From contig JABHBL010000110.1 in the NCBI GenBank assembly GCA_018673925.1, positions 1 to 52,550 on the forward strand: DNA of 52,550 nt. Direction: 5' to 3'. Position numbers and translations under genes: made by a program. How positions within the stretch are numbered: the stretch's first letter is position 1; the number at the start of each line of letters is the position of its first letter. A model generated the notes under the pieces. It saw only the letters and a list, made by a program, of their open reading frames with translations, made no database searches and was not told the origin of the DNA. Shown here in pieces: positions 1 through 8,879 of this stretch. The stretch is from Fidelibacterota bacterium (lineage in GTDB: Bacteria; Fidelibacterota; UBA8477; JABMPR01).

Positions 1-10
1 GAGAAGCTAC

Positions 11-106
11 ATGCCTTGTGGAAAAAAACGGAAACGGCGTAAGATCGCAACACATAAACGCAAGAAGCGTTTACGCTCCAACCGTCAAAAGAAAAAGATC
101 CGTTAG
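11..106 (+). CDS. Tiny highly basic protein, AURKAIP1/COX24-domain-like
   Basis: A 31-codon frame begins MPCGKKRKRRK and is almost entirely Lys and Arg, with a single Cys at residue 3. It has ATG and TAG codons and a purine-rich GAGAAG just upstream at the window edge. Proteins that start MPCGKKRKR and are about 30 residues long are annotated in Bacteroidota and relatives as AURKAIP1/COX24-domain proteins, a family related to a mitochondrial ribosome-associated protein, so a role at the ribosome is likely but inferred. It is too short for most gene callers. A strong hairpin terminator follows 21 bases after the stop, so it is transcribed as its own unit or as the last gene of one. Recognition rests on the N-terminal motif and composition only. 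Confidence 0.8.
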   Translation: MPCGKKRKRRKIATHKRKKRLRSNRQKKKIR

Positions 107-127
107 GACTTTCTTAAAATTTTATAT

Positions 128-163
128 AGAGGGTGGTGGAAGCAATTCCGTCACCCTCTTTTT
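128..163 (+). terminator. Rho-independent terminator between the tiny basic protein and xseA
   Basis: Arms AGAGGGTG (128-135) and CACCCTCT (152-159) pair perfectly. An inner GGAA/TTCC stem closes a GCAA tetraloop, and the structure runs into TTTTT (159-163). It also argues against the GTG start of xseA at 133, which would put the start codon inside the hairpin. Confidence 0.85.
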
Positions 164-177
164 GTTCTAAAAATCCT

Positions 178-1401
178 ATGGCTCAATTACCCGAGCTCAA
201 CAACACTCTATCAGTTTCCCAGATTACGGGTCAAGTCCAGCATACCCTGGAAAAGGGCTTTGCATCGGTATGGGTGAAGGGTGAAATCTCAAACCTGACT
301 CGGCATAGTTCTGGTCATTGGTATTTCAGTTTGAAAGACAGTGGCGCCCAGTTGGGTAGTGTCATGTTCAGAGGTCAGAATGAGAGAGTCAGATTTGAGC
401 CTGCTCATGGCATGGAAATCACCGCTCATGGCAGAATATCAGTCTATCCCCCACAGGGTAGATACCAGTTGGTCGTGGATCAAATGTTACCTGCCGGTCA
501 AGGTGATCTCCACCTTGCTTTTGAAAACCTGAAGAAAAAACTTCATGCTGAAGGTCTTTTTGACCCTTCTCTCAAACAGATATTACCTGCATATCCTGCA
601 AAAATCGGTATTGTAACCTCACCAACAGGTGCGGCTATTCGTGATATGATAAATATACTTAGTCGTCGATTTCCGCTGGCAGAGCTTGTGCTCTTCCCAG
701 TCAATGTCCAGGGTGAAGGGGCAGCTACTGAAATTGCCAACGCCATTGAGGCATTTAATAGTATGAATGAGTGTCAGGTTCTACTTGTCGGTAGGGGCGG
801 TGGTTCTCTTGAAGATTTATGGGCTTTCAATGAGGAAATCGTGGCTCGAGCCATAGCAAATTCAATGATACCAATAGTCAGTGCAGTTGGACACGAAACA
901 GACACCACCATTTCTGATTTTGTTGCAGATCATCGCGCACCTACTCCATCTGCTGCCGCAGAACTTGTTGTTCCCGATCAGGTTGAACTCATGAGGTGGT
1001 TTGGCCAGGTTGAGCAGTCCCTGCAAACCAATATTCGAAGTAGAATTGAAAAATACGCACAGCGTTTGGATCACATCTCAAGTTCCTATGCTTTAAAGAG
1101 ACCTGAATTGATGATTGAACAGTCATATCAGAAACTGGATCATCTGGAGGATCTCTCACTGCGATCAACCCAGGATAAAATTTCTAAGTTGACTGCTCGA
1201 TTGGACAATCTGTCGGTTTCGATTGAAGCATTGAATCCACTTACTATCCTTGAAAAGGGGTATTCTGTTATCAGTGGTGCACAGGGGGAATTGATCCGCT
1301 CCATTGAGCAGGTTTCTGAAGGTACAGAAGTCCACATGCGTCTCCGGGATGGTGAAATCAGCTCAATTGCCAGTAAAGTAAAAAAAAGAAAAATAAAGTG
1401 A
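178..1401 (+). CDS. xseA: Exodeoxyribonuclease VII large subunit
   Basis: This is the catalytic subunit of exonuclease VII, which degrades single-stranded DNA to oligonucleotides in the cytoplasm. From the ATG at 178 it has 407 residues; E. coli XseA has about 456. The order is an N-terminal OB-fold (around residues 5-105, with GHWYFSLKD), the nuclease core (GIVTSPTGAAIRDM, VGRGGGSLEDLWAFN, AVGHETDTTISDFVAD, RAPTPSAAA), a coiled-coil region, and the closing NPLTILEKGYSVI element. A longer frame from GTG 133 is open, but that start lies within a terminator hairpin and its extra residues do not resemble the family, so ATG 178 is preferred even though no clear Shine-Dalgarno precedes it. xseB follows after 31 bases. 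Confidence 0.95.
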   Translation: MAQLPELNNTLSVSQITGQVQHTLEKGFASVWVKGEISNLTRHSSGHWYFSLKDSGAQLGSVMFRGQNERVRFEPAHGMEITAHGRISVYPPQGRYQLVVDQMLPAGQGDLHLAFENLKKKLHAEGLFDPSLKQILPAYPAKIGIVTSPTGAAIRDMINILSRRFPLAELVLFPVNVQGEGAATEIANAIEAFNSMNECQVLLVGRGGGSLEDLWAFNEEIVARAIANSMIPIVSAVGHETDTTISDFVADHRAPTPSAAAELVVPDQVELMRWFGQVEQSLQTNIRSRIEKYAQRLDHISSSYALKRPELMIEQSYQKLDHLEDLSLRSTQDKISKLTARLDNLSVSIEALNPLTILEKGYSVISGAQGELIRSIEQVSEGTEVHMRLRDGEISSIASKVKKRKIK

Positions 1402-1432
1402 CCTTAACCAGAGGGAGTTTCTAAATTTAATT

Positions 1433-1657
1433 ATGAGTGAAAAAGACAAGTCATTTGAAGAGCTCATGGGAGAACTTGAGACTTTAGTGTCCAAACTGGA
1501 AGGGGAGGATCTCAAGCTGGATGATGCCATCAAGCAAAACGAACAAGCTTTGAAATTGATCCACCTCTGTCGTGATAGATTAGATTCTGCCAAGCAAAAG
1601 ATTGACAAGCTGGTTCGAAATGCAGATGGTGGTTTCGAAAAACAAACCATGGATTAA
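1433..1657 (+). CDS. xseB: Exodeoxyribonuclease VII small subunit
   Basis: This 74-residue acidic helical protein is the usual size of XseB (about 80). The N-terminal FEELMGELETLVSKLEG and the following LDDAIKQNEQALKL are typical of the family, which forms a helical hairpin and binds the coiled coil of XseA. It lies 31 bases after xseA, with GAGGGAG as a ribosome binding site region upstream, and 18 bases before nadK, so the three genes probably form one operon. Confidence 0.93.
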   Translation: MSEKDKSFEELMGELETLVSKLEGEDLKLDDAIKQNEQALKLIHLCRDRLDSAKQKIDKLVRNADGGFEKQTMD

Positions 1658-1675
1658 GGCATTACTGGGGATAAG

Positions 1676-2542
1676 ATGAAATTTGCCATTTGGGGTTTTC
1701 AGAGTGACACAGAGATAAAATCGTATGTTGGTGAGATTCTCGACAAACTACTGGAAGAAGGGCATGAGCTGTTCATGTTGGATAGTTTTGCCCGACAAAT
1801 AGAATGCAACAACCTCGAAGTAAATATCATCACCGAAAATGATATTCCGCGGGATACAGATTTCATCATATCTATTGGTGGCGATGGGACCCTGCTGTCG
1901 TCGGCACAAGCTGTTATGCGTACACCCATACCCATTCTGGGAATAAACCTGGGAAGTCTGGGATTCCTGACCACGCTGGAACGGGATTGGCGTTCTGGAC
2001 TTGATGACATCTTGAGAGGTCATTACCGTATAGAAGAACGTATGGTTTTGAATTGTCGTCTGGAATTTGAAGATGGTACAGAGGAAACGCTTTGGGCATT
2101 AAATGATGTAGTCATCGAAAGAGCCGATGTGTTCAATCTATTGGCGACTGAAGTACGGGTGGAGGAGGAATTACTCAATCGATATCTCTCTGACGGTCTT
2201 ATTCTTTCCACACCGACTGGCTCCACTGCCTATGCGTTATCTGCTGGTGGTCCCATTATTGATCCCAGCCTGGAGGCCATCTCTATTACCCCCATATCCC
2301 CCCATACATTGTCTGTTCGCCCTGTCGTCTTAACAGGTGAAAAAAGTATATATGTAACTTTAAGTAATCCTCAAGGTTTAGCCCATTTGCATATTGATGG
2401 TAAAAATACCAGGCATATCGATGGCAGCCTTCGAATTCGAATTCGTCCCAGTTCTTATAGAATACAATTGGTAGTAACACCGGATAATACGTTTTATGAG
2501 AAATTAAGAAAGAAACTTAATTGGGGACAGCGCTCTGCTTGA
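1676..2542 (+). CDS. nadK: NAD kinase
   Basis: It phosphorylates NAD to NADP using ATP or polyphosphate in the cytoplasm. The 288-residue protein has the diagnostic GGDGT motif at residues 68-72, the ND pair at 143-144 (often NE in other members), and STPTGSTAYALSAGGPI at about 178-194, which lines the NAD site. Length is normal for the family. The upstream GGGGATAAG serves as ribosome binding site. It closes the xseA-xseB-nadK group; the next gene is on the opposite strand and converges with it over 8 bases, with no obvious strong terminator between. Confidence 0.95.
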   Translation: MKFAIWGFQSDTEIKSYVGEILDKLLEEGHELFMLDSFARQIECNNLEVNIITENDIPRDTDFIISIGGDGTLLSSAQAVMRTPIPILGINLGSLGFLTTLERDWRSGLDDILRGHYRIEERMVLNCRLEFEDGTEETLWALNDVVIERADVFNLLATEVRVEEELLNRYLSDGLILSTPTGSTAYALSAGGPIIDPSLEAISITPISPHTLSVRPVVLTGEKSIYVTLSNPQGLAHLHIDGKNTRHIDGSLRIRIRPSSYRIQLVVTPDNTFYEKLRKKLNWGQRSA

Positions 2543-2550
2543 TACACCGT

Positions 2551-2946
2551 TTATTTGATCTGACGGTGCACCCGATAAATACAATCGTTCATCACCACGG
2601 GAATACCGGCGTCACTAACTAGCTTCGCTGCATCTTCGTTAAACACATTATCCTGCATCCATACCAGTTTGATGGCAGCTTTCTTTAGAGAACTCTCCAC
2701 AATGGGTATGACCTGATCAGATCTTCTGAAAATGTTCACAATATCAATATCCGATTCAATACTCTCAACATCGGGATAGCATTTCAATCCGAATAATTCA
2801 TCATGACCTGGATTGACCGGTATTACTGTATATCCCTCTGACATTAAATATTTGCTGATCCAGTGGCTGGGTCGGACTGGATTGGGAGATGCCCCTACCA
2901 CTGCGATGGTCTTACTCTCTAGGAGAATTTGATGTGGGTCAGTCAT
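2551..2946 (-). CDS. CoA-binding domain protein, YccU-like
   Basis: A 131-residue single-domain Rossmann protein. The early IAVVGASPNPVRPSHWISKY and VIPVNPG segments are the signature of the small CoA_binding family (YccU type), which resembles the CoA-binding part of succinyl-CoA synthetase. The biochemical role of these small proteins is not established. Its ATG overlaps the stop of the upstream proline dehydrogenase gene by one base (TGATG), which indicates translational coupling. It ends 8 bases from the convergent nadK stop. Confidence 0.88.
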   Translation of the reverse strand: MTDPHQILLESKTIAVVGASPNPVRPSHWISKYLMSEGYTVIPVNPGHDELFGLKCYPDVESIESDIDIVNIFRRSDQVIPIVESSLKKAAIKLVWMQDNVFNEDAAKLVSDAGIPVVMNDCIYRVHRQIK

Positions 2947-3842
2947 CAGTTTTGCACGAATAAGTTTTTTAAAACGTAGCCGGCAACATCTGGATTTTCC
3001 TTCAGACGTCTACTGGAATAGGCGTACCATTCACTTCCAAAGGGGACATAGATCCGGACTCTGTGACCCATACTGACCAATGCCTCCAGCCTTTTTACAA
3101 TGGGGACCCCCAGGAGTGCCTGGAACTCATATTTATCTTTTGTGATTTTTAGTTCGTCAATGATTTTGAGTGATTCATCAAGTAAAAATGGGTCGTGGGT
3201 GGCGATACCAACATAGGCACCGCTAACCAGCATCTCTCTGACCAGTTTGAGATAATTCTGACGGACCTCATCTGCATCCTGATAGGCTATTTGTGGAGAT
3301 TCCTTATAGATACCCTTACAGATTCTTAAATTTCCAGTAATGGCTGCAATCTTTTTCACATCATCCAAACTGCGATGCATATAGGCTTGAATCACTGTTC
3401 CTAATTGAGGGTATTTGATTCTCAAGCGATCATACATATCAAGCGTTTGATCCGTATAGGGAGAATCTTCCATATCAATACGGATGAATACGCCAGCCTC
3501 ATGTGCTTTCTGCACAATAGTTGTGATGTATTCATTGGCCAGGTCTTCAGATAAGCCCAGACCCATAGCGGTTGGTTTCAGAGATATGTTTTTAGCGATG
3601 TTATTCTTGGCAACTTCCATAATCAGCTCAAGATAGGAATCTCGGGCTTCCCTGGCCTGGTCATTTGAAGTAACGGATTCTCCCAGAATGTCCACGGTAG
3701 TCAAAAATCCCTGTTGTTTCAATTGTTGACAGGCGACCATGGCAGAGGCAGTATCCTCGCCAGCGATATAGCGCTTTGAGATCATTTTAACTATAAACCT
3801 GGGTGCCAGGGGCATGAGAGCGACGATTAGTTTATTGAACAC
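2946..3842 (-). CDS. Proline dehydrogenase, monofunctional
   Basis: This FAD enzyme oxidises proline to pyrroline-5-carboxylate, passing electrons to quinone at the membrane. The 298-residue size fits the short monofunctional PRODH type and not the large PutA fusion. Family marks are ISLKPTAMGL near residue 98, IRIDMEDSPY in the middle, and the C-terminal YSSRRLKENP with the paired arginines that bind substrate in PRODH structures. A GGAGGAG ribosome binding site lies just upstream of the ATG. No pyrroline-5-carboxylate dehydrogenase gene is seen in the window, so the second step must be encoded elsewhere. Confidence 0.92.
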   Translation of the reverse strand: MFNKLIVALMPLAPRFIVKMISKRYIAGEDTASAMVACQQLKQQGFLTTVDILGESVTSNDQAREARDSYLELIMEVAKNNIAKNISLKPTAMGLGLSEDLANEYITTIVQKAHEAGVFIRIDMEDSPYTDQTLDMYDRLRIKYPQLGTVIQAYMHRSLDDVKKIAAITGNLRICKGIYKESPQIAYQDADEVRQNYLKLVREMLVSGAYVGIATHDPFLLDESLKIIDELKITKDKYEFQALLGVPIVKRLEALVSMGHRVRIYVPFGSEWYAYSSRRLKENPDVAGYVLKNLFVQN

Positions 3843-3883
3843 ATCTCCTCCGTGAGAATGTTAATCTGCTTCAGTCAATTTGC

Positions 3884-4462
3884 TCAGCGTAGTGGGCGCT
3901 GATAGTATTCGAAGACTTTGCCAGTATCGTGCCAATTGGGGTATTTTTGGAGGACTCGGGTATGTAAGGAGAATTGGCTGGATATACCTTCACGGACATG
4001 CCCAGAAACGTAGAGGTAGCCACGTTTTTTTAACCAATTCAAATATACTTTTTTCAACATCTTGGCATAGCCCTGACCCTGATGTTTTTCATCAAAAATA
4101 AAGGCATAGGTATAGATGGTTTCGTGATCTCCCAATGTGGGATCAAGAGATGCCCACTGTTCGTCGCTAAAATTTTCCAGAGGAACTCCAACCAGGAATC
4201 CTATTATTTCATCTCGCAATACACCAACAAAGGGCAGCGTATGTGGGTGATTGAAGTATTTCCAGACTGTTTTTTTGCTAAATGCTGTTGCAGCGCCAAA
4301 GGGCTTAATCAAACCTTGAGAAATCTTGATAATTTGCTCCGCATCTTTGGATGACAAGGCCAGGATAAGTTTTATCTGAAAATTCAGGGTTGCCGCGATG
4401 AGGGCGACCTCTGATCGACTGGGTGTTTTGGTAGGTGGTTTGAAAAATTCCAATTGTGACAT
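3884..4462 (-). CDS. GNAT-family N-acetyltransferase
   Basis: A 192-residue protein with the GNAT acetyl-CoA-binding loop HQGQGYAKMLKKV near residue 122, preceded by the expected strand (TYAFIFDEK). The C-terminal part ends with KYPNWHDTGKVFEYYQRPL, plausible for the last GNAT strands. The substrate cannot be told from sequence. It is 41 bases upstream of the proline dehydrogenase gene on the same strand and may share a transcript. The 195 bases between it and the divergent WalJ-like gene should hold the promoters for both directions. Confidence 0.85.
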   Translation of the reverse strand: MSQLEFFKPPTKTPSRSEVALIAATLNFQIKLILALSSKDAEQIIKISQGLIKPFGAATAFSKKTVWKYFNHPHTLPFVGVLRDEIIGFLVGVPLENFSDEQWASLDPTLGDHETIYTYAFIFDEKHQGQGYAKMLKKVYLNWLKKRGYLYVSGHVREGISSQFSLHTRVLQKYPNWHDTGKVFEYYQRPLR

Positions 4463-4657
4463 GGCTATAAGTTTAAAAGTGTGCTACACTCCTTGCCAAC
4501 TGTTTTTAAGAATATAAGAATTTAGAGCGGAAGTGAAAGAGGGGGTAATTGGTTTGGAATTATTTCTAGGGTAGTTTTTAGTTGAATTGGCTCAGTGTCA
4601 TCCTAATTTGAAAATCATGGGATGTCTGCTAATAATACAAAGGATCGACGTCATTAA

Positions 4658-5434
4658 ATGCTGAAATTGTTCATGTTGGGAAGCGGGAGCAGCGGGAACG
4701 CCTGTGTCGTTCAAAATGAAAACACCATGATCCTTATTGATGCAGGCTTTAGCGGTGCTGAAATACGGAGACGTATGCAGCTCGTTGGTCTTGAGCCTGA
4801 CGATCTGGAAGCCTGTTTGATTACTCATGAGCATGGCGATCATATCAAAGGAGCCAGCATTCTGTCAAGACGTCACAAGGTCCCGCTACTCATGCACCCC
4901 GCTACCAAACGTGCGGGTCATCGGAAATTCAGTGGCAATGAAAGAATGCGCCATTTCGAAATGAAGGAAGTAATGGAGTTGGGTTCACTCACCGTGACCA
5001 GCGTTCCCACTTTGCATGATTCAGCCAGCTCAACGGGGTTTCTTGTAGAGAGCGGAGGTGTCAGTCTAGGATATCTCACCGATCTTGGTGCAGTGACAGA
5101 GGATAATTTCCTGGCCATGCGTAAAGTTGATTTTTTGGTCATGGAAGCCAATCATGATCGCGATATGCTCTGGAATGGACCTTACCCTCCCCATTTAAAA
5201 GCAAGAGTGGATAGCAGGGTAGGCCATCTGAGCAATAGAGATAGCGCCGAGTTTATTGCCCTTCTGGCTGAACTAGGCAATCTGAATGGAGTTATGTTAG
5301 CTCATCTGAGCGAAAAAAATAATGATCCCGATCTGGCTATGTCTGTGGTTTCACAGAGACAAGAGCAGGATCTGAATATTATCCTGGCCCGCCAGGATCA
5401 ACCGTTAAAACCTATTGAAGTGGAGACAAAATGA
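4658..5434 (+). CDS. MBL-fold metallohydrolase, WalJ/YycJ-like
   Basis: This 258-residue metallo-beta-lactamase-fold protein begins MLKLFMLGSGSSGNACVV, the typical opening of the YycJ/WalJ group. It has the zinc motif THEHGDH at residues 56-62 (HxHxDH) and further metal ligands in LMEANHDRDML and AHLSEKNN. WalJ proteins are thought to act as DNA exonucleases or in cell-wall and replication coordination; the exact role is not settled. The stop overlaps the ATG of the next gene by four bases (ATGA), so the two are translationally coupled. Confidence 0.9.
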   Translation: MLKLFMLGSGSSGNACVVQNENTMILIDAGFSGAEIRRRMQLVGLEPDDLEACLITHEHGDHIKGASILSRRHKVPLLMHPATKRAGHRKFSGNERMRHFEMKEVMELGSLTVTSVPTLHDSASSTGFLVESGGVSLGYLTDLGAVTEDNFLAMRKVDFLVMEANHDRDMLWNGPYPPHLKARVDSRVGHLSNRDSAEFIALLAELGNLNGVMLAHLSEKNNDPDLAMSVVSQRQEQDLNIILARQDQPLKPIEVETK

Positions 5435-6030
5435 GAAAAATAACAACAACTAAAATTCTGCTGGTCATACTGGCACTTGCAGTAATGATCGGATGTAGCA
5501 AAGAAGCCAAAGCTCCTGCAGATGAATACATCAAAATGGAAACCTCCGTGGGAACCATCTTTATTGATCTTTATGAGGCAGAAGCACCACTCCATGCAGC
5601 AAATTACAAAAAATTGGCTGAAGAGGGTTCACTTGAAGGAATCTATTTTCACAGAGTGATTCCAGGTTTTGTAGTTCAGGGAGGAGATCCCAATACCCGT
5701 GATAATGATGACCGATCGGATGATGGTCATGGCGGGATCGGTGAAAGAATTCCAGCTGAGATCGGACAACCTCACTTAAGGGGTACGCTTGGTGCAGCCA
5801 GAACTGGACAGGGTAATCCTGAAAAATTGTCTAGTGGAAGTCAGTTTTACTTTTGTTTAGCTCGTTTGACACAACTCGATGGTGGTTATACAGTATTTGG
5901 TAATGTTGTCGAGGGTATGGATGTTGTTGATGAAATCGCTAAACTGGAACGCGATCCTGCCGACAATCCGCTTGAGTCAGTAACCATCTTGAAAACCAGC
6001 ATGGTTTCATCGGAAGATTACCAGAAGTAG
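5431..6030 (+). CDS. Lipoprotein peptidyl-prolyl cis-trans isomerase, cyclophilin type
   Basis: Residues 1-21 are a lipoprotein signal peptide, with a lipobox ending in Cys22 (AVMIGC), so the protein is anchored in the envelope. The cyclophilin domain follows from about residue 30: TSVGTIFIDLYE, then FHRVIPGFVVQGGDP with the catalytic Arg and substrate-binding residues, then SSGSQFYFCLA and GGYTVFGNVVEGMDVVD. It would catalyse proline isomerisation during folding of exported proteins. It overlaps the preceding MBL gene by four bases and is followed after three bases by the patatin gene, so all three are likely one transcript. Confidence 0.93.
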   Translation: MRKITTTKILLVILALAVMIGCSKEAKAPADEYIKMETSVGTIFIDLYEAEAPLHAANYKKLAEEGSLEGIYFHRVIPGFVVQGGDPNTRDNDDRSDDGHGGIGERIPAEIGQPHLRGTLGAARTGQGNPEKLSSGSQFYFCLARLTQLDGGYTVFGNVVEGMDVVDEIAKLERDPADNPLESVTILKTSMVSSEDYQK

Positions 6031-6033
6031 TCT

Positions 6034-6945
6034 ATGAGCCGTCCCAGCTTTGGTCTGGCTTTAGGCGGTGGGGGAGCTCGAGGGTTTGCCCATATTGGTG
6101 TTTTACAACGCCTTGATGAGATTGGGATTCGTCCTGATTATATAACAGGATCGAGCATGGGTGCTTTAGTTGCAGCAACCTATATCAAAATGGGGAGTGC
6201 AGCAGCTACCTGGGCTGAACTTGATAGGATGTCAAAAAGCGAACCTTTTCGCAAACTGGGTATGCATCTCATCAATGTGAAGGGCCGGGGCGGTGAATCG
6301 TTCTGGCATCAAGTGTCCTCAGCAATCCAAGATAGAATTGTCATCAACCTGGCACATTCAAAGCCAGGATTGGTTCGAGCCGACCGAATAGAAGAAGCTA
6401 TTAAGTATGTTATTACAGAGGACTCCTGGTTTGATTCGGGGACAGAGCTAGGGATTGTCTCAACTGATTTGTATTCTGGCGAAGATATTTATTTCACCGA
6501 GGGACCGCTTTTACCTGCAGTTATGGCATCAATAGCAATTCCAGGATTTTTACCCCCTGTCTATCACGAAGGTAAGACCCTGGTAGATGGTGGCGTATCA
6601 CAGCAGGTGCCGATCCGTATGGCTCGCGAGATGGGAGCCGATTTTGTAATGGCAGTAGATGTGGGCCAGGATATCAATCCCATCACTGACATGGACAACG
6701 CAATGGCTATTATGAGTCAAAGTGAGAATATTCGATCATGTCATTACCGCGACATGTTGAATCAGGAAGCTGATGTACTTTTACTTCCAGAAATGCCAGG
6801 CGTGCATTGGTCAGCTTATGATCAACGAGAGGCTTTTGTAGATCTCGGAATTGCAGCTTTTGATGAACGACGCGTAACCTTTGAGAAAGCCTGGTATCAA
6901 AGAAGACATCCCATGTGGGGAAGGATAAAATATCTCTTTAGTTAA
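6034..6945 (+). CDS. Patatin-like phospholipase
   Basis: A 303-residue RssA-type patatin. It shows the glycine-rich oxyanion loop GGGGARGFAHIGVL at residues 11-24, the nucleophile elbow GSSMG (Ser41), and the catalytic Asp in VDGGVSQQVP. The family hydrolyses acyl esters of phospholipids with a Ser-Asp dyad. There is no signal peptide, so it is probably cytoplasmic or at the inner membrane face. It begins three bases after the cyclophilin stop, which suggests a single operon; dsbD follows 36 bases later. Confidence 0.92.
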   Translation: MSRPSFGLALGGGGARGFAHIGVLQRLDEIGIRPDYITGSSMGALVAATYIKMGSAAATWAELDRMSKSEPFRKLGMHLINVKGRGGESFWHQVSSAIQDRIVINLAHSKPGLVRADRIEEAIKYVITEDSWFDSGTELGIVSTDLYSGEDIYFTEGPLLPAVMASIAIPGFLPPVYHEGKTLVDGGVSQQVPIRMAREMGADFVMAVDVGQDINPITDMDNAMAIMSQSENIRSCHYRDMLNQEADVLLLPEMPGVHWSAYDQREAFVDLGIAAFDERRVTFEKAWYQRRHPMWGRIKYLFS

Positions 6946-6981
6946 GGGATCAACTCAAACGAGTAAGGATTAAACATCATC

Positions 6982-8763
6982 ATGCGCCAATCATTTAAAC
7001 TGTTTTTGCCTGTCATACTGGTTCTTTTTTCAATGAACCTGTGGGGACAACAGGCACCTGGGGAAATAATAACAGCAGAATTTGTCTCAAGCCAGAATGC
7101 AGCCATGGCAGGAGAGACACTTGATGTTGCCTTAATTGTAGATATCCACCATCCCTGGCATCTTTATGCACCCATGGGTAATGATGAGTTCACCATCCCT
7201 GTATCACCTGCCATTTTTACTGAGGGAAAACCCTATAGTGTAGGTGAGTGGATTTATCCAAAAGCCGACATGATTTCAGTGGCTGGGGTTGAAGAGCCTG
7301 CTGCGGTTTATGGCGGACGCATCATCTTGCGCACCACCCTGAAGCTAGCGGAGACTATTTCAGGACCGCTTCAGATTGAGGGAGAGGTTTATTATCAAGC
7401 CTGTGATGATACCAAATGCCTGATTCCCGATGCAGTGAATTTCTCATATAATCTGCCAGTGGTGGATGAAGCGAGTCAACGCATAGCAACTCATACAGAG
7501 TATTTCCCAAAATTAATTCCACAAACTGAAATGGCGGCTGCAGACCAGGTTGAAGATGATGAAATCTCTGGTTTGGTTGATGACTATGGAATATTTCTAA
7601 CTTTCTTTATCATTTTCTTTGGTGGACTGGCCTTGAATTTAACACCCTGTGTGTATCCATTGATTCCCATAACCATCAGCTTCTTTGGTGGACAGGATAC
7701 CAGCAAGGGACGCACTTTCTGGATGGCTCTGGCTTATGTGCTGGGTATTGCAGTGACCTACTCCATTCTTGGGGTGGTGGCTGCGCTTGGTGGTGGTTTG
7801 TTTGGAGCTTTGCTCACCAACCCCATCGTCCTGATTGGAATTGCGGCCATTTTGGTCGGACTATCACTATCCATGTTTGGTGTCTATGAGTTTAGACTTC
7901 CTACAGGATTGATGACTGCAGCCAGTCAATCCAAAGCCGGTATTTTTGGGTCATTCTTTATGGGTTTAACTCTGGGTATTGTTGCAGCTCCCTGTGTTGG
8001 TCCTTTTGTTATTGGTCTACTCACTTATGTTGCCGCTCAACAGAGTGTGATTCTCGGTTTTAGCATGTTTTTCACTTTAGCCATGGGACTTGGGCTACCA
8101 TATCTTTTCCTCGCTATGTATTCCAGCAAACTATCATCCCTGCCTCGTTCAGGAACCTGGATGATCGGTGTGAGAGTCATATTTGGGCTGGTTCTTATCG
8201 CAATGGCTATTTATTTCATCATGCCGCTTCTGGGTGAATGGGGTAATCTTGTCATGTCCATCTTTCTACTCGGTTCAGGTGTCTATCTGATCATGTTTGA
8301 TAATAGTGCTGAAGGAAATCTTGGTTTTAATAGGATCAAACAAGCCATCGCTATCATTCTTATTATCATCGGTACCTGGATGGGTATTCCTGAACCGGAA
8401 CACGTCGGGGAAGCCATAGCGTGGCAACATCCCACTAGTCAGTTAGAACTGGATGCCCTCCTGGACACAGATTCTCCAATTATGATTGATGTTTATGCAG
8501 ATTGGTGCATCCCTTGTAAGGAAATGGATAAATTTACTTTTCCGGATGGGGAAGTAGTCAATCTCTCAAAGAAATTTATTTCTATCAAAATTGATATGAC
8601 CAAAGACTCTGGTGAGTTTGAGAAATATTTTCAAAAGGAATATTCCATCAAAGGAGTCCCCTCTTACATCTTTATGAATAACGGACAGGAGCTCACATCG
8701 CTCCGTTCTACAGGATATGAAAATGCCGAAGATTTTCTCAAACGGATGCAGGGAGCTCTGTAG
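6982..8763 (+). CDS. dsbD: Thiol:disulfide interchange protein DsbD
   Basis: It carries reducing power from cytoplasmic thioredoxin across the inner membrane to envelope thiol proteins. The 593 residues have the full three-part layout: a signal peptide, an N-terminal periplasmic domain (to about 190) with a Cys pair in YYQACDDTKCLIPD, a membrane core of about eight helices with the redox cysteines in LNLTPCVYPLIPI and AAPCVGPFVIG, and a C-terminal thioredoxin-like domain with YADWCIPCKEM. All expected redox cysteines are present. It lies 36 bases after the patatin gene with its own purine-rich site (AAGGAT) and may be last in that group. Confidence 0.95.
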   Translation: MRQSFKLFLPVILVLFSMNLWGQQAPGEIITAEFVSSQNAAMAGETLDVALIVDIHHPWHLYAPMGNDEFTIPVSPAIFTEGKPYSVGEWIYPKADMISVAGVEEPAAVYGGRIILRTTLKLAETISGPLQIEGEVYYQACDDTKCLIPDAVNFSYNLPVVDEASQRIATHTEYFPKLIPQTEMAAADQVEDDEISGLVDDYGIFLTFFIIFFGGLALNLTPCVYPLIPITISFFGGQDTSKGRTFWMALAYVLGIAVTYSILGVVAALGGGLFGALLTNPIVLIGIAAILVGLSLSMFGVYEFRLPTGLMTAASQSKAGIFGSFFMGLTLGIVAAPCVGPFVIGLLTYVAAQQSVILGFSMFFTLAMGLGLPYLFLAMYSSKLSSLPRSGTWMIGVRVIFGLVLIAMAIYFIMPLLGEWGNLVMSIFLLGSGVYLIMFDNSAEGNLGFNRIKQAIAIILIIIGTWMGIPEPEHVGEAIAWQHPTSQLELDALLDTDSPIMIDVYADWCIPCKEMDKFTFPDGEVVNLSKKFISIKIDMTKDSGEFEKYFQKEYSIKGVPSYIFMNNGQELTSLRSTGYENAEDFLKRMQGAL

Positions 8764-8879
8764 GGGAACAATTTATAGATCTTTAACTGTTGTCAGTATG
8801 GGCAATTATGTGACTCAAGCAATTACATATTGACCTCCTAACTGTCCAGTCTACATTACGAGCTAGACCTGAGGTGGAA

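Noticed and set aside
4480..4510. Sigma-54-like site on the minus strand before the GNAT gene (TTGGCAAGGAGTG)
   Set aside because: The -12 TTGC is missing and the GG-GC spacing is off by one.
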